From contig JBFLJU010000001.1 of the NCBI GenBank assembly GCA_040743155.1, positions 124,001 through 188,000 of the forward strand: DNA of 64,000 nucleotides, read 5' to 3'. The stretch's first letter is position 1, and every line of letters starts with the position of its first letter. The notes under the pieces were generated by a model. The model did not search any database, was not told the DNA's origin, and saw nothing but the letters and a program-made list of their open reading frames with translations. Positions 16,775-25,891 of the stretch are shown here, one piece after another. The stretch comes from Cycloclasticus sp. (lineage in GTDB: Bacteria > Pseudomonadota > Gammaproteobacteria > Methylococcales > Cycloclasticaceae). The position numbers and the translations under genes were made by a program.

Positions 16775-18115
16775 TTACATTCCCAATTTCTTTTCGAGAT
16801 AGTGAATATTGTAGACACCTGAAGCGAAATCCTTGTCGATGACGATGTCTTTCAACAGAGGGATATTGGTGTGAATGCCATCAATGACGGTCTCGTTAAG
16901 TGCCGTTTTTGTGCGGGCGAGTGCCGATTCACGTGAATTGCCAGAGGCAATAAGTTTGCCAATCATGGAGTCATAGTATTGTGGCACGGTATAGCCGTTG
17001 TAAATATGGCTATCAAAACGTATCCCGGGTCCTCCTGGGATATGTAATTGAGTGATTTTGCCGGGTGACGGCATAAATGTTTCAGAATGCTCGGCATTGA
17101 GTCGACACTCAATGGCGTGGCCCGAAATTTTAATATCATCCTGCGTATAACCGAGTGGTTCGCCAGCGGCAATTTTAAGCTGTTCGGCAACAATATCGAC
17201 CCCCGTAATGATTTCTGTAATAGGGTGCTCCACTTGAACCCGCGTGTTCATTTCAATGAAATAAAACTCGCCATTCTCGTATAAGAATTCAAAGGTACCA
17301 GCACCGTAGTAACCGATTTCTGAACATGCTTTGGCGCAACGCGTACCAATTTCTTGACGCACTTCTTCGGTGATGCCGATAGCAGGGGCTTCTTCAATAA
17401 CTTTTTGATGCTTGCGCTGAGTTGAGCAATCTCGTTCACCGAGGTGAATGGCATTGCCGTGCTTATCAGCAAGAATTTGGAACTCAATATGACGCGGTGT
17501 TTCAAGGAATTTTTCCATGTAGACCATGTCGTTACCAAAGAAATTATTGGCTTCGGTTTTGGTCAATGAAATCGCATTCAAAAGAGCGGCCTCGGTGTGT
17601 ACAACGCGCATGCCACGGCCACCACCGCCGCCAGCGGCTTTGATGATGATGGGGTAACCAATCTCGCGAGCTAACCTGATGTTACGTTCTTTATCTTCAT
17701 TTAAAGGGCCGTCTGAACCGGGGACGCAAGGAACGCCCGCTTTAATCATGGCTTCGATCGCAGAAACTTTGTCGCCCATAAGGCGAATGGTTTCGGAGCG
17801 AGGACCGATGAAGGTAAAACCGCTTTGTTCTACACGCTCGGCAAAATCGGCATTTTCGGATAAGAAGCCATAACCTGGGTGTATGGCCTCAGCGTCAGTA
17901 ATTTCTGCAGCGCTGATAATCGCGGGTACGTTGAGGTAACTTTCAGTTGAAGAAGCGCCACCAATGCAAACGGACTCATCGGCTAGTCGAACGTGTTTTA
18001 AGTCACGGTCGGCTGTGGAGTGAACGGCAACAGTTTGAATGCCCAGCTCGCGGCAAGCGCGCAAAATGCGTAAAGCAATTTCGCCGCGGTTAGCAATAAG
18101 AATTTTATCGAACAT
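16775..18115 (-). CDS. accC: acetyl-CoA carboxylase, biotin carboxylase subunit
   Basis: A 446-residue ATP-grasp enzyme that carboxylates the biotin on AccB at the start of fatty-acid synthesis. Visible: [17 protein letters not shown], the [15 protein letters not shown] segment, the glycine-rich ATP loop [46 protein letters not shown] and [11 protein letters not shown]. It lies 36 bp after accB and just before prmA. Confidence 0.98.
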   Translation of the reverse strand: MFDKILIANRGEIALRILRACRELGIQTVAVHSTADRDLKHVRLADESVCIGGASSTESYLNVPAIISAAEITDAEAIHPGYGFLSENADFAERVEQSGFTFIGPRSETIRLMGDKVSAIEAMIKAGVPCVPGSDGPLNEDKERNIRLAREIGYPIIIKAAGGGGGRGMRVVHTEAALLNAISLTKTEANNFFGNDMVYMEKFLETPRHIEFQILADKHGNAIHLGERDCSTQRKHQKVIEEAPAIGITEEVRQEIGTRCAKACSEIGYYGAGTFEFLYENGEFYFIEMNTRVQVEHPITEIITGVDIVAEQLKIAAGEPLGYTQDDIKISGHAIECRLNAEHSETFMPSPGKITQLHIPGGPGIRFDSHIYNGYTVPQYYDSMIGKLIASGNSRESALARTKTALNETVIDGIHTNIPLLKDIVIDKDFASGVYNIHYLEKKLGM

Positions 18116-18151
18116 ATTTTTCTCGTCGATGTGTTAAAAGTAAGGAGGCGA

Positions 18152-18589
18152 TTATTCGATAATGAATAAAGGTTGATCAAATTCGACAGCGTGGCCATTG
18201 TCGGCCAAGATCGATGCAATAACGCCCGACTTGTCGGCTTCAATTTGATTAAGAATCTTCATCGCTTCAATAATACATAATGTGTCACCTTTTTGAACAG
18301 CCTGCCCAAGTTTTACAAAGCTAGGTGCGCCAGGGGCTGGTGCGTCATAATAGGTGCCCACCATGGGCGATGTTATAACGTGGCCCGAAAGCTCTTCCAC
18401 GTTACTTGCTGCTTGAGGGGCGGCGCTTGCAGGGACAGGAGCTTGTGCGGGAACCTGAGTAACAGCAACAGGTTGTGTCGATGAGTAACGATTAATGCGA
18501 ACCGACTCTTCACCTTCGTGAATTTCGATTTCTGCAATATCGGATTCTTCAATGAGTTCGATAAGTTTTTTAACTTTTCTGATATCCAT
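18152..18589 (-). CDS. accB: acetyl-CoA carboxylase biotin carboxyl carrier protein
   Basis: A 145-residue protein. The N-terminal dimerisation part is [20 protein letters not shown] flexible Ala/Pro/Gln-rich linker covers about residues 38-62, and a biotinyl domain carries the motif EAMKIL, with Lys111 as the biotinylation site. The thumb region typical of AccB is present ([19 protein letters not shown]). It is part of the aroQ-accB-accC-prmA operon. Confidence 0.97.
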   Translation of the reverse strand: MDIRKVKKLIELIEESDIAEIEIHEGEESVRINRYSSTQPVAVTQVPAQAPVPASAAPQAASNVEELSGHVITSPMVGTYYDAPAPGAPSFVKLGQAVQKGDTLCIIEAMKILNQIEADKSGVIASILADNGHAVEFDQPLFIIE

Positions 18590-18591
18590 AA

Positions 18592-19044
18592 TTAATCTCT
18601 TGATGGTTGTTCTATTAAGGGGATAGCGGCAAGAAGCGCTAGTTCATAACTTTTTGGGCCGAAGCCACAGATAACGCCTTTTGCGATATCTGAAAAATAA
18701 GAGTGCTGACGAAAGGATTCGCGTGCATGAACATTTGATAGGTGAAGCTCAATAAAAGGCGTGCCGCTGGCCAATAAGGCATCGCGCAAAGAAACGCTTG
18801 TATGGGTGAAAGCGGCGGGGTTTAACAAGATAAAAGCAACGCCATCTTGTTTACTTTGTTGAACTTTATTGACTAAATCATGTTCGGCGTTACTTTGATA
18901 AAAAAGCAGCTCGTGTCCTTGTTCTGTTGCAAGTTGGGTTAATGAGGCCTCAATGTCAGCGAGCGTTTGAGCACCGTAAATACCGGGCTCTCGAGTGCCA
19001 AGCATGTTTAAGTTTGGGCCATTGATCACTGAAATAACTGCCAT
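18592..19044 (-). CDS. aroQ: 3-dehydroquinate dehydratase, type II
   Basis: A 150-residue type II dehydroquinase of the shikimate pathway. It has the nucleotide-like start [19 protein letters not shown], with the catalytic Tyr and Arg loop, [30 protein letters not shown] and EVHLSN-type [14 protein letters not shown] with HSYFSD. The stop of aroQ is 2 bp from the accB start, as in many gammaproteobacteria. Confidence 0.97.
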   Translation of the reverse strand: MAVISVINGPNLNMLGTREPGIYGAQTLADIEASLTQLATEQGHELLFYQSNAEHDLVNKVQQSKQDGVAFILLNPAAFTHTSVSLRDALLASGTPFIELHLSNVHARESFRQHSYFSDIAKGVICGFGPKSYELALLAAIPLIEQPSRD

Positions 19045-19190
19045 AAGCTACTAAACTCAAATAATGTAAAATTAATTCTGGATAAAACTCCAGCTTGCAA
19101 TGTGGGGATTTTGCCAAAGCTTGCGGTTAAAGTCTATATAAATCGTTACTTAGCGAAAGATGAAGACAAATATCAGCAAGTTAGCAGGAG

Positions 19191-19733
19191 TTACTCCTTT
19201 GAAAGTTGAGTGATACCAAGAATTTTTGAGCGCTCCAATAGCCCTACTTGACGGGCAACTATTTGACCTTCAGGGTTAATAATGACCGAAAAGGGCAGAG
19301 CACCCATGCTATTACCGTATTGCTGCGCTAGCTCGATACCTTGCATTTCGGCAATTAAGTTGGGGTAATTAATGTCCATTTCTAAGGCAAATTGATTAAC
19401 CGACACTTCGTTATCAATGGCGACGCCAATGAATTGCAGGTTTGAGGTGCTGTATTCATCTTGTAGTGCTATAAATTCAGGGATTTCTTTGCGGCAAGGG
19501 GGGCACCACGTTGCCCAAAAATTCAGGACGATATATTTGCCATCCCATTCGTTGATATTTCGCAGCTTTCCCTGAAGGTCGGGTAAAGAAAACTCGGGTC
19601 GGATTGAGCCTGCTTGTTTGCTTGCTGTCGCTGCTGTTGTGTTTACAGCGCGACTGTCGATGCCAAGAAAGGTAATAGCCATTAGAGTCAAGACAGAGGC
19701 GAGACTAACGGCAAATAGAACTTTCTTAGGCAT
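19191..19733 (-). CDS. TlpA/ResA-like periplasmic thioredoxin
   Basis: A 180-residue protein with an N-terminal membrane anchor or signal (about residues 5-25) and an AhpC/TSA-redoxin fold: EFSLPDLQGKLRNINEWDGK, the redox motif NFWATWCPPCRKEIPEF (WCPPC) and a cis-proline region MGALPFSVIINPEGQI. It probably reduces disulfides in apocytochromes or other periplasmic proteins, with electrons from DsbD. Its start follows directly after the dsbD stop, which supports that pairing. Confidence 0.9.
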   Translation of the reverse strand: MPKKVLFAVSLASVLTLMAITFLGIDSRAVNTTAATASKQAGSIRPEFSLPDLQGKLRNINEWDGKYIVLNFWATWCPPCRKEIPEFIALQDEYSTSNLQFIGVAIDNEVSVNQFALEMDINYPNLIAEMQGIELAQQYGNSMGALPFSVIINPEGQIVARQVGLLERSKILGITQLSKE

Positions 19734-21605
19734 TTATTGAAGTGTCTGAAGTTGATTTAAGAAGTCAGCGGCTTTCATATAGCCGACCACTCGGTTTTGT
19801 TTTAACTCCACCGAGTTAAGGTCAAAAAATAATATAGCAGGGGGGCCAATGAGCGAGAAAGTATTGAGTAACACCCTATCATCGTCATTATTTTGTGTAA
19901 CATCGGCCTGCAACAATAGCGTATTTTTAAGTGCATTTTGCACGGCCGGGTCAGTAAAGGTAAATGCCTCCATCTCTTTGCATGAAATGCACCAGTCCGC
20001 ATAAAAATCTAGCATAACGAATTGTTTGTTTTGAGCGGCTATTAGCAAGGCGGAATTTAACTCAGTAATGCTTGTTATTTTTTGAAAAGCTAGCGAGTGC
20101 TGCTGTGGGCCACTCTTCTGGTTTATAGTAAAGTTCGCCAAAGGGTTTAACGGGTTGCTTCCGCCTGATGCGGCCCCGACCATTAAAATGATGCCGTAAA
20201 TTAAAAAGAGTGCCCCCAGTCCTTTAGACAGCTTTTGCCAGCCGCTTGCGTTGTCAGGGAGGCGGTCAACGGCTTTAAGGTAAATGGCGCAAATAACAAA
20301 CAAGCCAGCCCATAAAATAAGCGTGATGCCCGGCGGTAAGATGCGTTCCATCAACCAAATAGCGACGGCGAGCAATAAGACCCCAAAGAAGTATTTGATG
20401 GGGTCCATCCAGTGGCCAGCTTTAGGTAATAGTTTACCGGCCGATACGCCAATAATGAGTAATGGAATTCCCATGCCAAGGCCTAATGAGAATAGAGCAA
20501 GGCCGCCCAGCACCGCGTCCCCTGTTTGACCAATATAAATGAGCACGCCTGCCAGTGGTGCGGCGACACAGGGCCCAACAATCAGGGTCGATAAGATACC
20601 CATAATCGCACTACCCCACAATGACCCGTGTTTTTGATGTTGCGAAAGCTCAGAAAGTTTGCTTTGGATAAAGGCGGGGAGTTGAATTTGAAAGAGGCCA
20701 AACATAGACAAAGCGAGCAGCACAAAAATGCCGCTAAAGAAGCTGAGTATCCAAGGGTTTTGAAAAGTAGCCTGTAAATTACTGCCAAATAGCCCGGCCA
20801 GAATGCCGAATCCTGCATAGGTGAGAGCAGAAGCAAACACGTAGCTGGATGATAAATAGAAGGCTTTGCGGGTGGTGAGATCCTTGCCGTGTCCGATGAT
20901 AATGCCTGATAGTATTGGAACCATTGGAAATACGCAGGGTGTAAACGAAAGCAAGATGCCAAAGCCCAAGAACGTTAAACAGGTTAGCCAGATGGCGTTA
21001 CCAACGAGTGAGCTGGCGATTTGATCCTGCTCAGAAATGTTTGTGGTGCTGACTGTTGTTGAGCGTTGAGTGACGTCGGTTGGTGCAGCAAGCAGCGATA
21101 ATGTCACTTCCTTGCTCATCGGTGGGTAACAGACACCGATATCAGCGCAACCTTGGAAGGCAACGTTGATAGTGATATCAGTGGCTTGGGTCAGTTGCGT
21201 TGATAAAGCTTGGGTTAGTGTTAAATCACCATAATAAACAATCGTGTCGCCAAATATTTCATCTTTGTGTTGTTTTCCTTCGGGGAAGTTAATGTCTTGT
21301 AATGTAAGTCCCTGCGGTTGTATCAGCGTTACGCCAAATTTTTCTTGGTATAAGTAGTAGCCAGCCGCGATCCGCCAATTTAATGTTATTTGTTGTTGAT
21401 CATCAACGTCAGCGAAGAAGCTAAAGGCATCATCAGGGTCGAGTAATTGGTCCGATGATGATTGCTGAAAACCACCAAATAAATCGCTTAATGTGTCAGC
21501 GGCGTTGTTATTTGTAGATTGACTGTTGGCCAATGCAAGGCTCGCAGGGGTAAGCAACAAAGCGCAAAGGAAAATGAAGAATGAGGCTAAAAGAGTTTTA
21601 TACAT
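19734..21605 (-). CDS. dsbD: thiol:disulfide interchange protein DsbD
   Basis: A 623-residue three-part electron carrier. It has a signal peptide at residues 1-26 and a periplasmic alpha domain with the Cys pair in FQGCADIGVCYPP. A membrane beta domain of about eight helices carries the cysteines in LSFTPCVFPMVPILSG and LIVGPCVAAPLAG. The periplasmic gamma thioredoxin domain has DFYADWCISCKEME. DsbD moves electrons from cytoplasmic thioredoxin to periplasmic partners such as DsbC and TlpA-like proteins. The adjacent TlpA-like gene is a likely client. Confidence 0.96.
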   Translation of the reverse strand: MYKTLLASFFIFLCALLLTPASLALANSQSTNNNAADTLSDLFGGFQQSSSDQLLDPDDAFSFFADVDDQQQITLNWRIAAGYYLYQEKFGVTLIQPQGLTLQDINFPEGKQHKDEIFGDTIVYYGDLTLTQALSTQLTQATDITINVAFQGCADIGVCYPPMSKEVTLSLLAAPTDVTQRSTTVSTTNISEQDQIASSLVGNAIWLTCLTFLGFGILLSFTPCVFPMVPILSGIIIGHGKDLTTRKAFYLSSSYVFASALTYAGFGILAGLFGSNLQATFQNPWILSFFSGIFVLLALSMFGLFQIQLPAFIQSKLSELSQHQKHGSLWGSAIMGILSTLIVGPCVAAPLAGVLIYIGQTGDAVLGGLALFSLGLGMGIPLLIIGVSAGKLLPKAGHWMDPIKYFFGVLLLAVAIWLMERILPPGITLILWAGLFVICAIYLKAVDRLPDNASGWQKLSKGLGALFLIYGIILMVGAASGGSNPLNPLANFTINQKSGPQQHSLAFQKITSITELNSALLIAAQNKQFVMLDFYADWCISCKEMEAFTFTDPAVQNALKNTLLLQADVTQNNDDDRVLLNTFSLIGPPAILFFDLNSVELKQNRVVGYMKAADFLNQLQTLQ

Positions 21606-21855
21606 AGGTGGTCAGTTAAATAGTCAAGCTAACTATAGACTTATAGAGACTGTCATTAGTTCGCGCCGTTGATCGTATGTCATTGATATTATAGCGTGCA
21701 GTGTTGGGTCAGACGCATTCATTTTATTTTGCTGGTTACTAAGACCCTAACAGCTGATTAAATCTTTCTCAGTGATTTATTGTTAGGAGGGACTGAAGGA
21801 CTGAGGTCGTTAGCACTTTTTACAAAGCCATCGTTCCTGTGTAAGCTGTTTCATT

Positions 21856-22344
21856 ATGAACCCTTTTTCTATTTTCTTGTTGCTATTAATTGTTGTTCCT
21901 GTCGTTGAAATATATTTTCTAATACAGGTTGGTAGTGTAATAGGTGCTTTTTCGACCGTCGTGTTAATTCTAGTGACGGCTGTATTAGGTGCTTATCTGT
22001 TTAGGCTGCAAGGCTTAATAACTGTGCAGCGTATACAGGCAAGCTTATCACGCGGCGAGATACCGGCCATCGAGATGCTTGAAGGTGCGATGCTGTTGGT
22101 GAGCGGGGCTTTATTGTTAACCCCAGGTTTTGTAACAGATGTTATAGGCTTCCTTTGTCTAGTTCCTGGTTTGAGGCGTAGATTTGCTTTGTCGGTTATC
22201 GAAAGCCGGTTTATTAACCAGTCGTCTTTTTCTAGTGGTGGTCCGTTTCAAAAAAATGATCATGAATCTGCTTCAAATGACAATATTATTGAAGGCGAGT
22301 TCAAGCGTGAAGATGAGTCAGAAATATCTAAAAAAGACGACTAG
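21856..22344 (+). CDS. fxsA: FxsA family membrane protein
   Basis: A 162-residue membrane protein with the FxsA pattern: an N-terminal helix PFSIFLLLLIVVPVVEIYFL, a second helix containing ILVTAVLGAYLFRLQG, then GEIPAIEMLEGAMLLVSGALLLTPGFVTD and a polar acidic C-terminal tail. E. coli FxsA (suppressor of F exclusion) has the same membrane part, and its biochemical role is unknown. The gene is divergent from dsbD across 250 bp. No clear promoter or structure was recognised in that gap. Confidence 0.9.
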   Translation: MNPFSIFLLLLIVVPVVEIYFLIQVGSVIGAFSTVVLILVTAVLGAYLFRLQGLITVQRIQASLSRGEIPAIEMLEGAMLLVSGALLLTPGFVTDVIGFLCLVPGLRRRFALSVIESRFINQSSFSSGGPFQKNDHESASNDNIIEGEFKREDESEISKKDD

Positions 22345-22353
22345 CTTTATTGT

Positions 22354-22656
22354 TTAAAGAACGACCTCAAAGCCTTCAAAGTTTGGGTGCCCCAAGTATA
22401 AACCTTTAGTTTGGCCGGCCTGAGCGTGAACTTGCTTAAAAGCATCAGAATGCGTCCACGCGTCAAATGTTGCCTTGTCTTGCCATGTTGTATGTGAGGC
22501 AAATAAGGTATGGTCATCAAGCTCAGGGCCGCGTAAAAGGTGAAATGACTTGAAGCCGGGCACCTCGTTTAGTCGAGATTCGCGTTTGCGCCAAACCTCT
22601 TCAAAATCACTTTCTTTGCCAAGGGTTACTTTAAAACGGTTCATTGCGATAAACAT
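22354..22656 (-). CDS. antibiotic biosynthesis monooxygenase (ABM) domain protein, HmoA-like
   Basis: A 100-residue single ferredoxin-like ABM domain. Its features are MFIAMNRFKVTLGKESDFEEVWRKRES, the PGFKSFHLLRGP strand, SHTTWQDKATFDAWTHSDAF and a short tail. The family includes haem-degrading IsdG/HmoA enzymes and quinone-type monooxygenases. The sequence alone does not decide between them, though the start and W/F pattern lean towards the HmoA group. It lies 10 bp after the MFS gene on the same strand. Confidence 0.8.
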   Translation of the reverse strand: MFIAMNRFKVTLGKESDFEEVWRKRESRLNEVPGFKSFHLLRGPELDDHTLFASHTTWQDKATFDAWTHSDAFKQVHAQAGQTKGLYLGHPNFEGFEVVL

Positions 22657-22666
22657 AAAAAATCCT

Positions 22667-23845
22667 TTAGTTAAATAACGGGTTCTTTACTTTTAATGGG
22701 TGTAAAGCAAAGAGGCCATAGAGTGGGCCAAGAGCCATTAATGATACTGCAATTCCGAGACTGAAATTTGTCATTAACAAATTAAATACTTGCAAGCTTA
22801 GTATGGTTAATCCAAAGCCAAGGCATATAACTAATGTAATTGCCGAGCCGACGATATCGACGGGGGCTGTTTTCGCGTTGAGTGTCGAAAATTGAGGGGA
22901 GTCACCGGCGATGGTAATGCCCCAGATGATTAGGTAAGCCAGAAAAAAACCGGTCGTGCTGAACAACATAACAGGGAAAATTAAGCAGCAAATACAGGAC
23001 GTTGATAATTGATAAAAAGCGATTCGCGCACTGCCCAGCTTTAAAGATAGTAGTCCGCCAATGGAGCAGCCAATACCGCCTGAGGCAATAATCAAAAAAC
23101 TCCACAATGGAATATTTAAGCTGATAGCCATTTGTCCACTATACACAGTGAGTATGGTGGGTACGAAAGCCCAAAAAGTGTATAGCTCCCACATATGACC
23201 AAAATAACCGGATGACGAAGCGCGAAAATCTGTTGCGTTAAAAATGCTTAAAAGCCCCTTGCCTTCAAGATGCGGGGTTCGTTTTGGCGTCGACCTTTCC
23301 GGAATAATAAAGCCGACAAGCAGGCCGCCTAGGATAGCGATAAAAGAGGAGCTAATAATCACCCATTGCCAGTTTAACGAAAGCTCAAGGCTCTTTATTA
23401 AATGAGAGAACGCGGTGCCAATGACCAATGCGCCAACAATGTAGCCAAGAGCGCGCCCAAGTTTATTTGGGTACCATAGTGCGGCGATCTTAACGCCGAC
23501 TGGGTAAATACCAGCTAGAAAAAAGCCCGTTAAACAACGAGAAATGATTAAGGTTTGGCTATCAAGGGGCGTGATGACGATAAGGGCATTGGATAAGCTG
23601 CCAAGGATGCTTGAGATGAGGAAGACGCGGCCAGCGGGGAAACGATCGGCAATGTTAAGCAATGAAAAAATTAAGGTGCCAATAATAAAGCCAAATTGGA
23701 CGGCAGATGTAATGTCAGATACATCAAAACTTGTATCGGGAATGGCGAGGCTTAATTCATCTAGAATGGCATTGCTGGAAAACCACAACGAAGAGCCAGA
23801 AAAAACCGCAAAAACCAGAATCGATTAGGCAGCTGATGGTCGCAT
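22667..23845 (-). pseudogene. MFS transporter gene with in-frame TAA at codon 7
   Basis: The main open frame (373 residues from a TTG at 23788) encodes a major facilitator protein with about 11 hydrophobic segments. It has the loop motif ADRFPAGRVFLISS after TM2 and the conserved RCLTGFFLAGIYPVGVKIAA. Reading further upstream in the same frame gives the missing half of TM1 (ILVFAVFSGSSLWF), then a TAA stop at 23825-23827, then MRPSAA from an ATG at 23845. The likely ancestral gene thus starts at 23845 or further upstream and is interrupted by one nonsense codon. The rest of the gene is intact, so the stop is recent, a base error, or bypassed by an internal start such as TTG 23788, which lacks a ribosome-binding site. 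The substrate is unknown. It lies between a nitroreductase gene and an ABM gene. Confidence 0.65.
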
Positions 23846-23878
23846 TGTTAAGCTGTCGGCTTCTTTAATGAGGTGAAA

Positions 23879-24466
23879 CTAAAGAATGCCTGCCTGCCAG
23901 ACTTCATTGAGGGGCTTTCTTGCGGACGGTTTTTCTTTTTCCTTTAAGGTGTCGGGTAATGAATCTGGCTGGTCGGCCTCACCTAAGGCAAATCCACAGA
24001 TGATGTCGAAGTCATCAGGCGATACATTAAGTGTTTGGTGCACATGGGCATAGTCGATGCCGCCAATGCCATGAGTATGCAAACCCACTAAGTTTGCCTG
24101 TAGCGTTAAGTTCATCCAAGCGGCACCACAGTCAAACTTTGCTTTATTGTTCTGGTTGCCGTTATGGGTAAACGTTTTTTTCGCAAAGATGAAACCAAGT
24201 AATCCGGCGTTTTTTGCCCAAATTTGATTTGATTCATTCAATAAGCTTAAAAAGGTGTTGAAGTCTTTTTCCCCTGAAGAGGTAACAAATAGCCATGGTT
24301 GCTCATTAAAGCAAGAGGGTGCCCAACGGGAGGCATCAAAGATGCTAAGAAGAGTGTCTTGCTCAAGGACAGTTTTTTTAAAGGCTCGAGGCGACCAGCG
24401 TTGATGAAATATTTCGTTCACTGTTGGTAATGGGTCGCGGTTACTAAAGTCGATAGCGTTGCTCAT
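23879..24466 (-). CDS. nitroreductase family FMN-dependent oxidoreductase
   Basis: A nitroreductase-fold protein of about 195 residues. The FMN-binding start is RWSPRAFKKT, followed by FDASRWAPSCFNEQPWLFV, WAKNAGLLGFIFAKK, GAAWMNLTLQANLVGLHTHGIGG and GFALGEADQPDSLPD. Family members reduce nitro, quinone or enoate compounds with NAD(P)H. The substrate here is unknown. The ATG at 24466 (MSNAIDFSNRD) is preferred over upstream in-frame starts because the extra 39 residues look unlike the family. It lies just upstream of the interrupted MFS gene. Confidence 0.88.
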   Translation of the reverse strand: MSNAIDFSNRDPLPTVNEIFHQRWSPRAFKKTVLEQDTLLSIFDASRWAPSCFNEQPWLFVTSSGEKDFNTFLSLLNESNQIWAKNAGLLGFIFAKKTFTHNGNQNNKAKFDCGAAWMNLTLQANLVGLHTHGIGGIDYAHVHQTLNVSPDDFDIICGFALGEADQPDSLPDTLKEKEKPSARKPLNEVWQAGIL

Positions 24467-24572
24467 GGACTGGTCTCGGTTAGATGAAATGAATACTAGG
24501 GTACGGCTGGCCCACCGAGATAGCAAGATGGGCATTTTAGGAAGCAGTAGGAGCGGACTTATTGAGAAAGTG

Positions 24573-24600
24573 TTGCGTTGCAATAAAATCTCCGTATAAT
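24573..24600 (+). promoter_or_regulatory. sigma70 promoter of the phasin gene
   Basis: TTGCGT at 24573-24578 and a perfect TATAAT at 24595-24600 are separated by 16 bp, and lie 47 bp upstream of the phasin ATG. This is one of the best promoter matches in the window and fits an abundant protein. Confidence 0.7.
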
Positions 24601-24647
24601 GCGCTGCAACAAATCGTAATTTATTAACTTAAACCAAAGGATATGAC

Positions 24648-25010
24648 ATGTTAAACAATCTAGAAACTTTATTAGCTCCTGCTAAAAAATTAGCTGAATT
24701 AAACAAAGCTGCTTTCGAAAAAGCTGCTGCTGTACAACAAGCTGCTGCTAAAGAATATGTTGCTTTAACTGAAGCACGTATTAAAGCGGCTACTGCAATT
24801 AAAGACGTTGCTGGCTTAAACGCTTTCGTTAAAGATCAAGTTGCGTTAGCTCAAAGCAGCTTCGAAAAAGTTCAAGCTGACAGCAAAGTATTAATTCAAG
24901 ATGCTAAAGCTTACAACGAAGAAGTTATTAAACTTGTTCAAGAAGGCAACGCTGTAGTAACTAAAGAAGTTAAAGAAACAGTTAAAAAAGCAGCTAAAAA
25001 AGCAGCTTAA
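24648..25010 (+). CDS. phasin family protein
   Basis: A 120-residue, almost entirely helical, Ala/Lys/Glu-rich protein of the phasin (PhaP) type. It has LETLLAPAKKLAELNKAAFEK, repeated AA/KE heptad-like segments, the central EARIKAATAIKDVAGLNAFV and a basic C-terminus of repeated KKAAKKAA. It contains no Cys, Trp, His or Met after residue 1. Phasins coat polyhydroxyalkanoate granules and stabilise them; some also act as chaperones. No PHA synthase lies in the window. An AAAGG ribosome-binding site, a consensus promoter, a strongly biased codon choice and a strong terminator all point to high expression. Confidence 0.85.
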   Translation: MLNNLETLLAPAKKLAELNKAAFEKAAAVQQAAAKEYVALTEARIKAATAIKDVAGLNAFVKDQVALAQSSFEKVQADSKVLIQDAKAYNEEVIKLVQEGNAVVTKEVKETVKKAAKKAA

Positions 25011-25084
25011 GGTCAAGCCAAATAGCGCTAGCGCTTGGGTGAGACTTACCCTCTTTTGAGGGTGATTTAACCGTAGTACAAAAA

Positions 25085-25114
25085 GCCGCTACCTTTTCGG
25101 GTAGCGGCTTTTTT
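25085..25114 (+). terminator. intrinsic terminator after the phasin gene
   Basis: GCCGCTACC at 25085-25093, a six-base loop, GGTAGCGGC at 25100-25108, then six T residues. The upstream A-tract makes it partly bidirectional. Two more inverted repeats precede it: AGCGCTAGCGCT at 25024-25035 and ACCCTC-tttt-GAGGGT at 25048-25063. Confidence 0.9.
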
Positions 25115-25147
25115 ATGTGCGTTGCTTAAAGGGGCCTTTTGACTGAT

Positions 25148-25885
25148 TTATATGAGGTGTCGAATGTTCGGGTTGGTCGCTTTTAGTTGATCTGTAAATG
25201 CGTTGATACTGCTAGCGGTTCGCTCTGATCGAGGGATGTCGATTTTAATATTAGCAACGATACTGGCGGGCGACTCGGATAAAAATAAAACCCTATCCGC
25301 TAATTCGATTGCTTCGTTCAAATCATGGGTAACAAACAAGACGTTTCTTGGTTGCTCGGTCCATAGCGTTAATAAAAGTTTTCTAGCTTTTCTGGCGGTG
25401 GGTTGATCTAGCGATACAAAGGGTTCATCCATCAATAGAAGGTTGCTTTGTGCGCAAAATGCGCGAGCGAGAGCGACTCGCCGTTGCATGCCTAACGATA
25501 AATGATGCGGGTAGCTATCTAAATGATTACCTAGGCCTAAACGCTGAAGAGTGTTTTCGATGATGGGGCGTGAGCCTTCCTCGTTAATGGCTAATTGAAT
25601 ATTCTCTAACACGGTTCGCCACGGTAATAATCGAGGTGTTTGAAAAACGTAACTCGGGCGAATACCGGTGTTTTCACTATCCATATAGATATTGCCCTCA
25701 AAATCATCGTCGAGTGCTGCGACGGTGTTGAGTAAGGTAGTTTTTCCACAGCCAGATGGCCCTACAATGCAGACAAACTCATTGTTTGATAATTCAAACT
25801 TGAGGTTTTTTATTGCGATAAATTGTTCATGTTCCCCATCTAGGGTGAAGCTTTTTCTTTTTATGTCAACGACGAGGCGGTTCAT
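25148..25885 (-). CDS. ABC transporter ATPase, NitT/TauT (SsuB-like) family
   Basis: A 245-residue ATPase with Walker A GPSGCGKTTLL, Q-loop YVFQTPRLLPWRTV (the LLPW sequence is typical of nitrate/sulfonate/taurine importers), signature LSLGMQRRVALARAF, Walker B LLLMDEPF and the H-loop FVTHDLNEAI. It powers the import system formed with the permease (6 bp upstream) and the binding protein. The substrate cannot be named from sequence. Confidence 0.93.
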   Translation of the reverse strand: MNRLVVDIKRKSFTLDGEHEQFIAIKNLKFELSNNEFVCIVGPSGCGKTTLLNTVAALDDDFEGNIYMDSENTGIRPSYVFQTPRLLPWRTVLENIQLAINEEGSRPIIENTLQRLGLGNHLDSYPHHLSLGMQRRVALARAFCAQSNLLLMDEPFVSLDQPTARKARKLLLTLWTEQPRNVLFVTHDLNEAIELADRVLFLSESPASIVANIKIDIPRSERTASSINAFTDQLKATNPNIRHLI

Positions 25886-25891
25886 ATTGAG

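Noticed and set aside
24467-24583. N-terminal extension of the nitroreductase (39 residues)
   Set aside because: Overlaps the phasin promoter area, reads unlike the family, and a good start exists at 24466.
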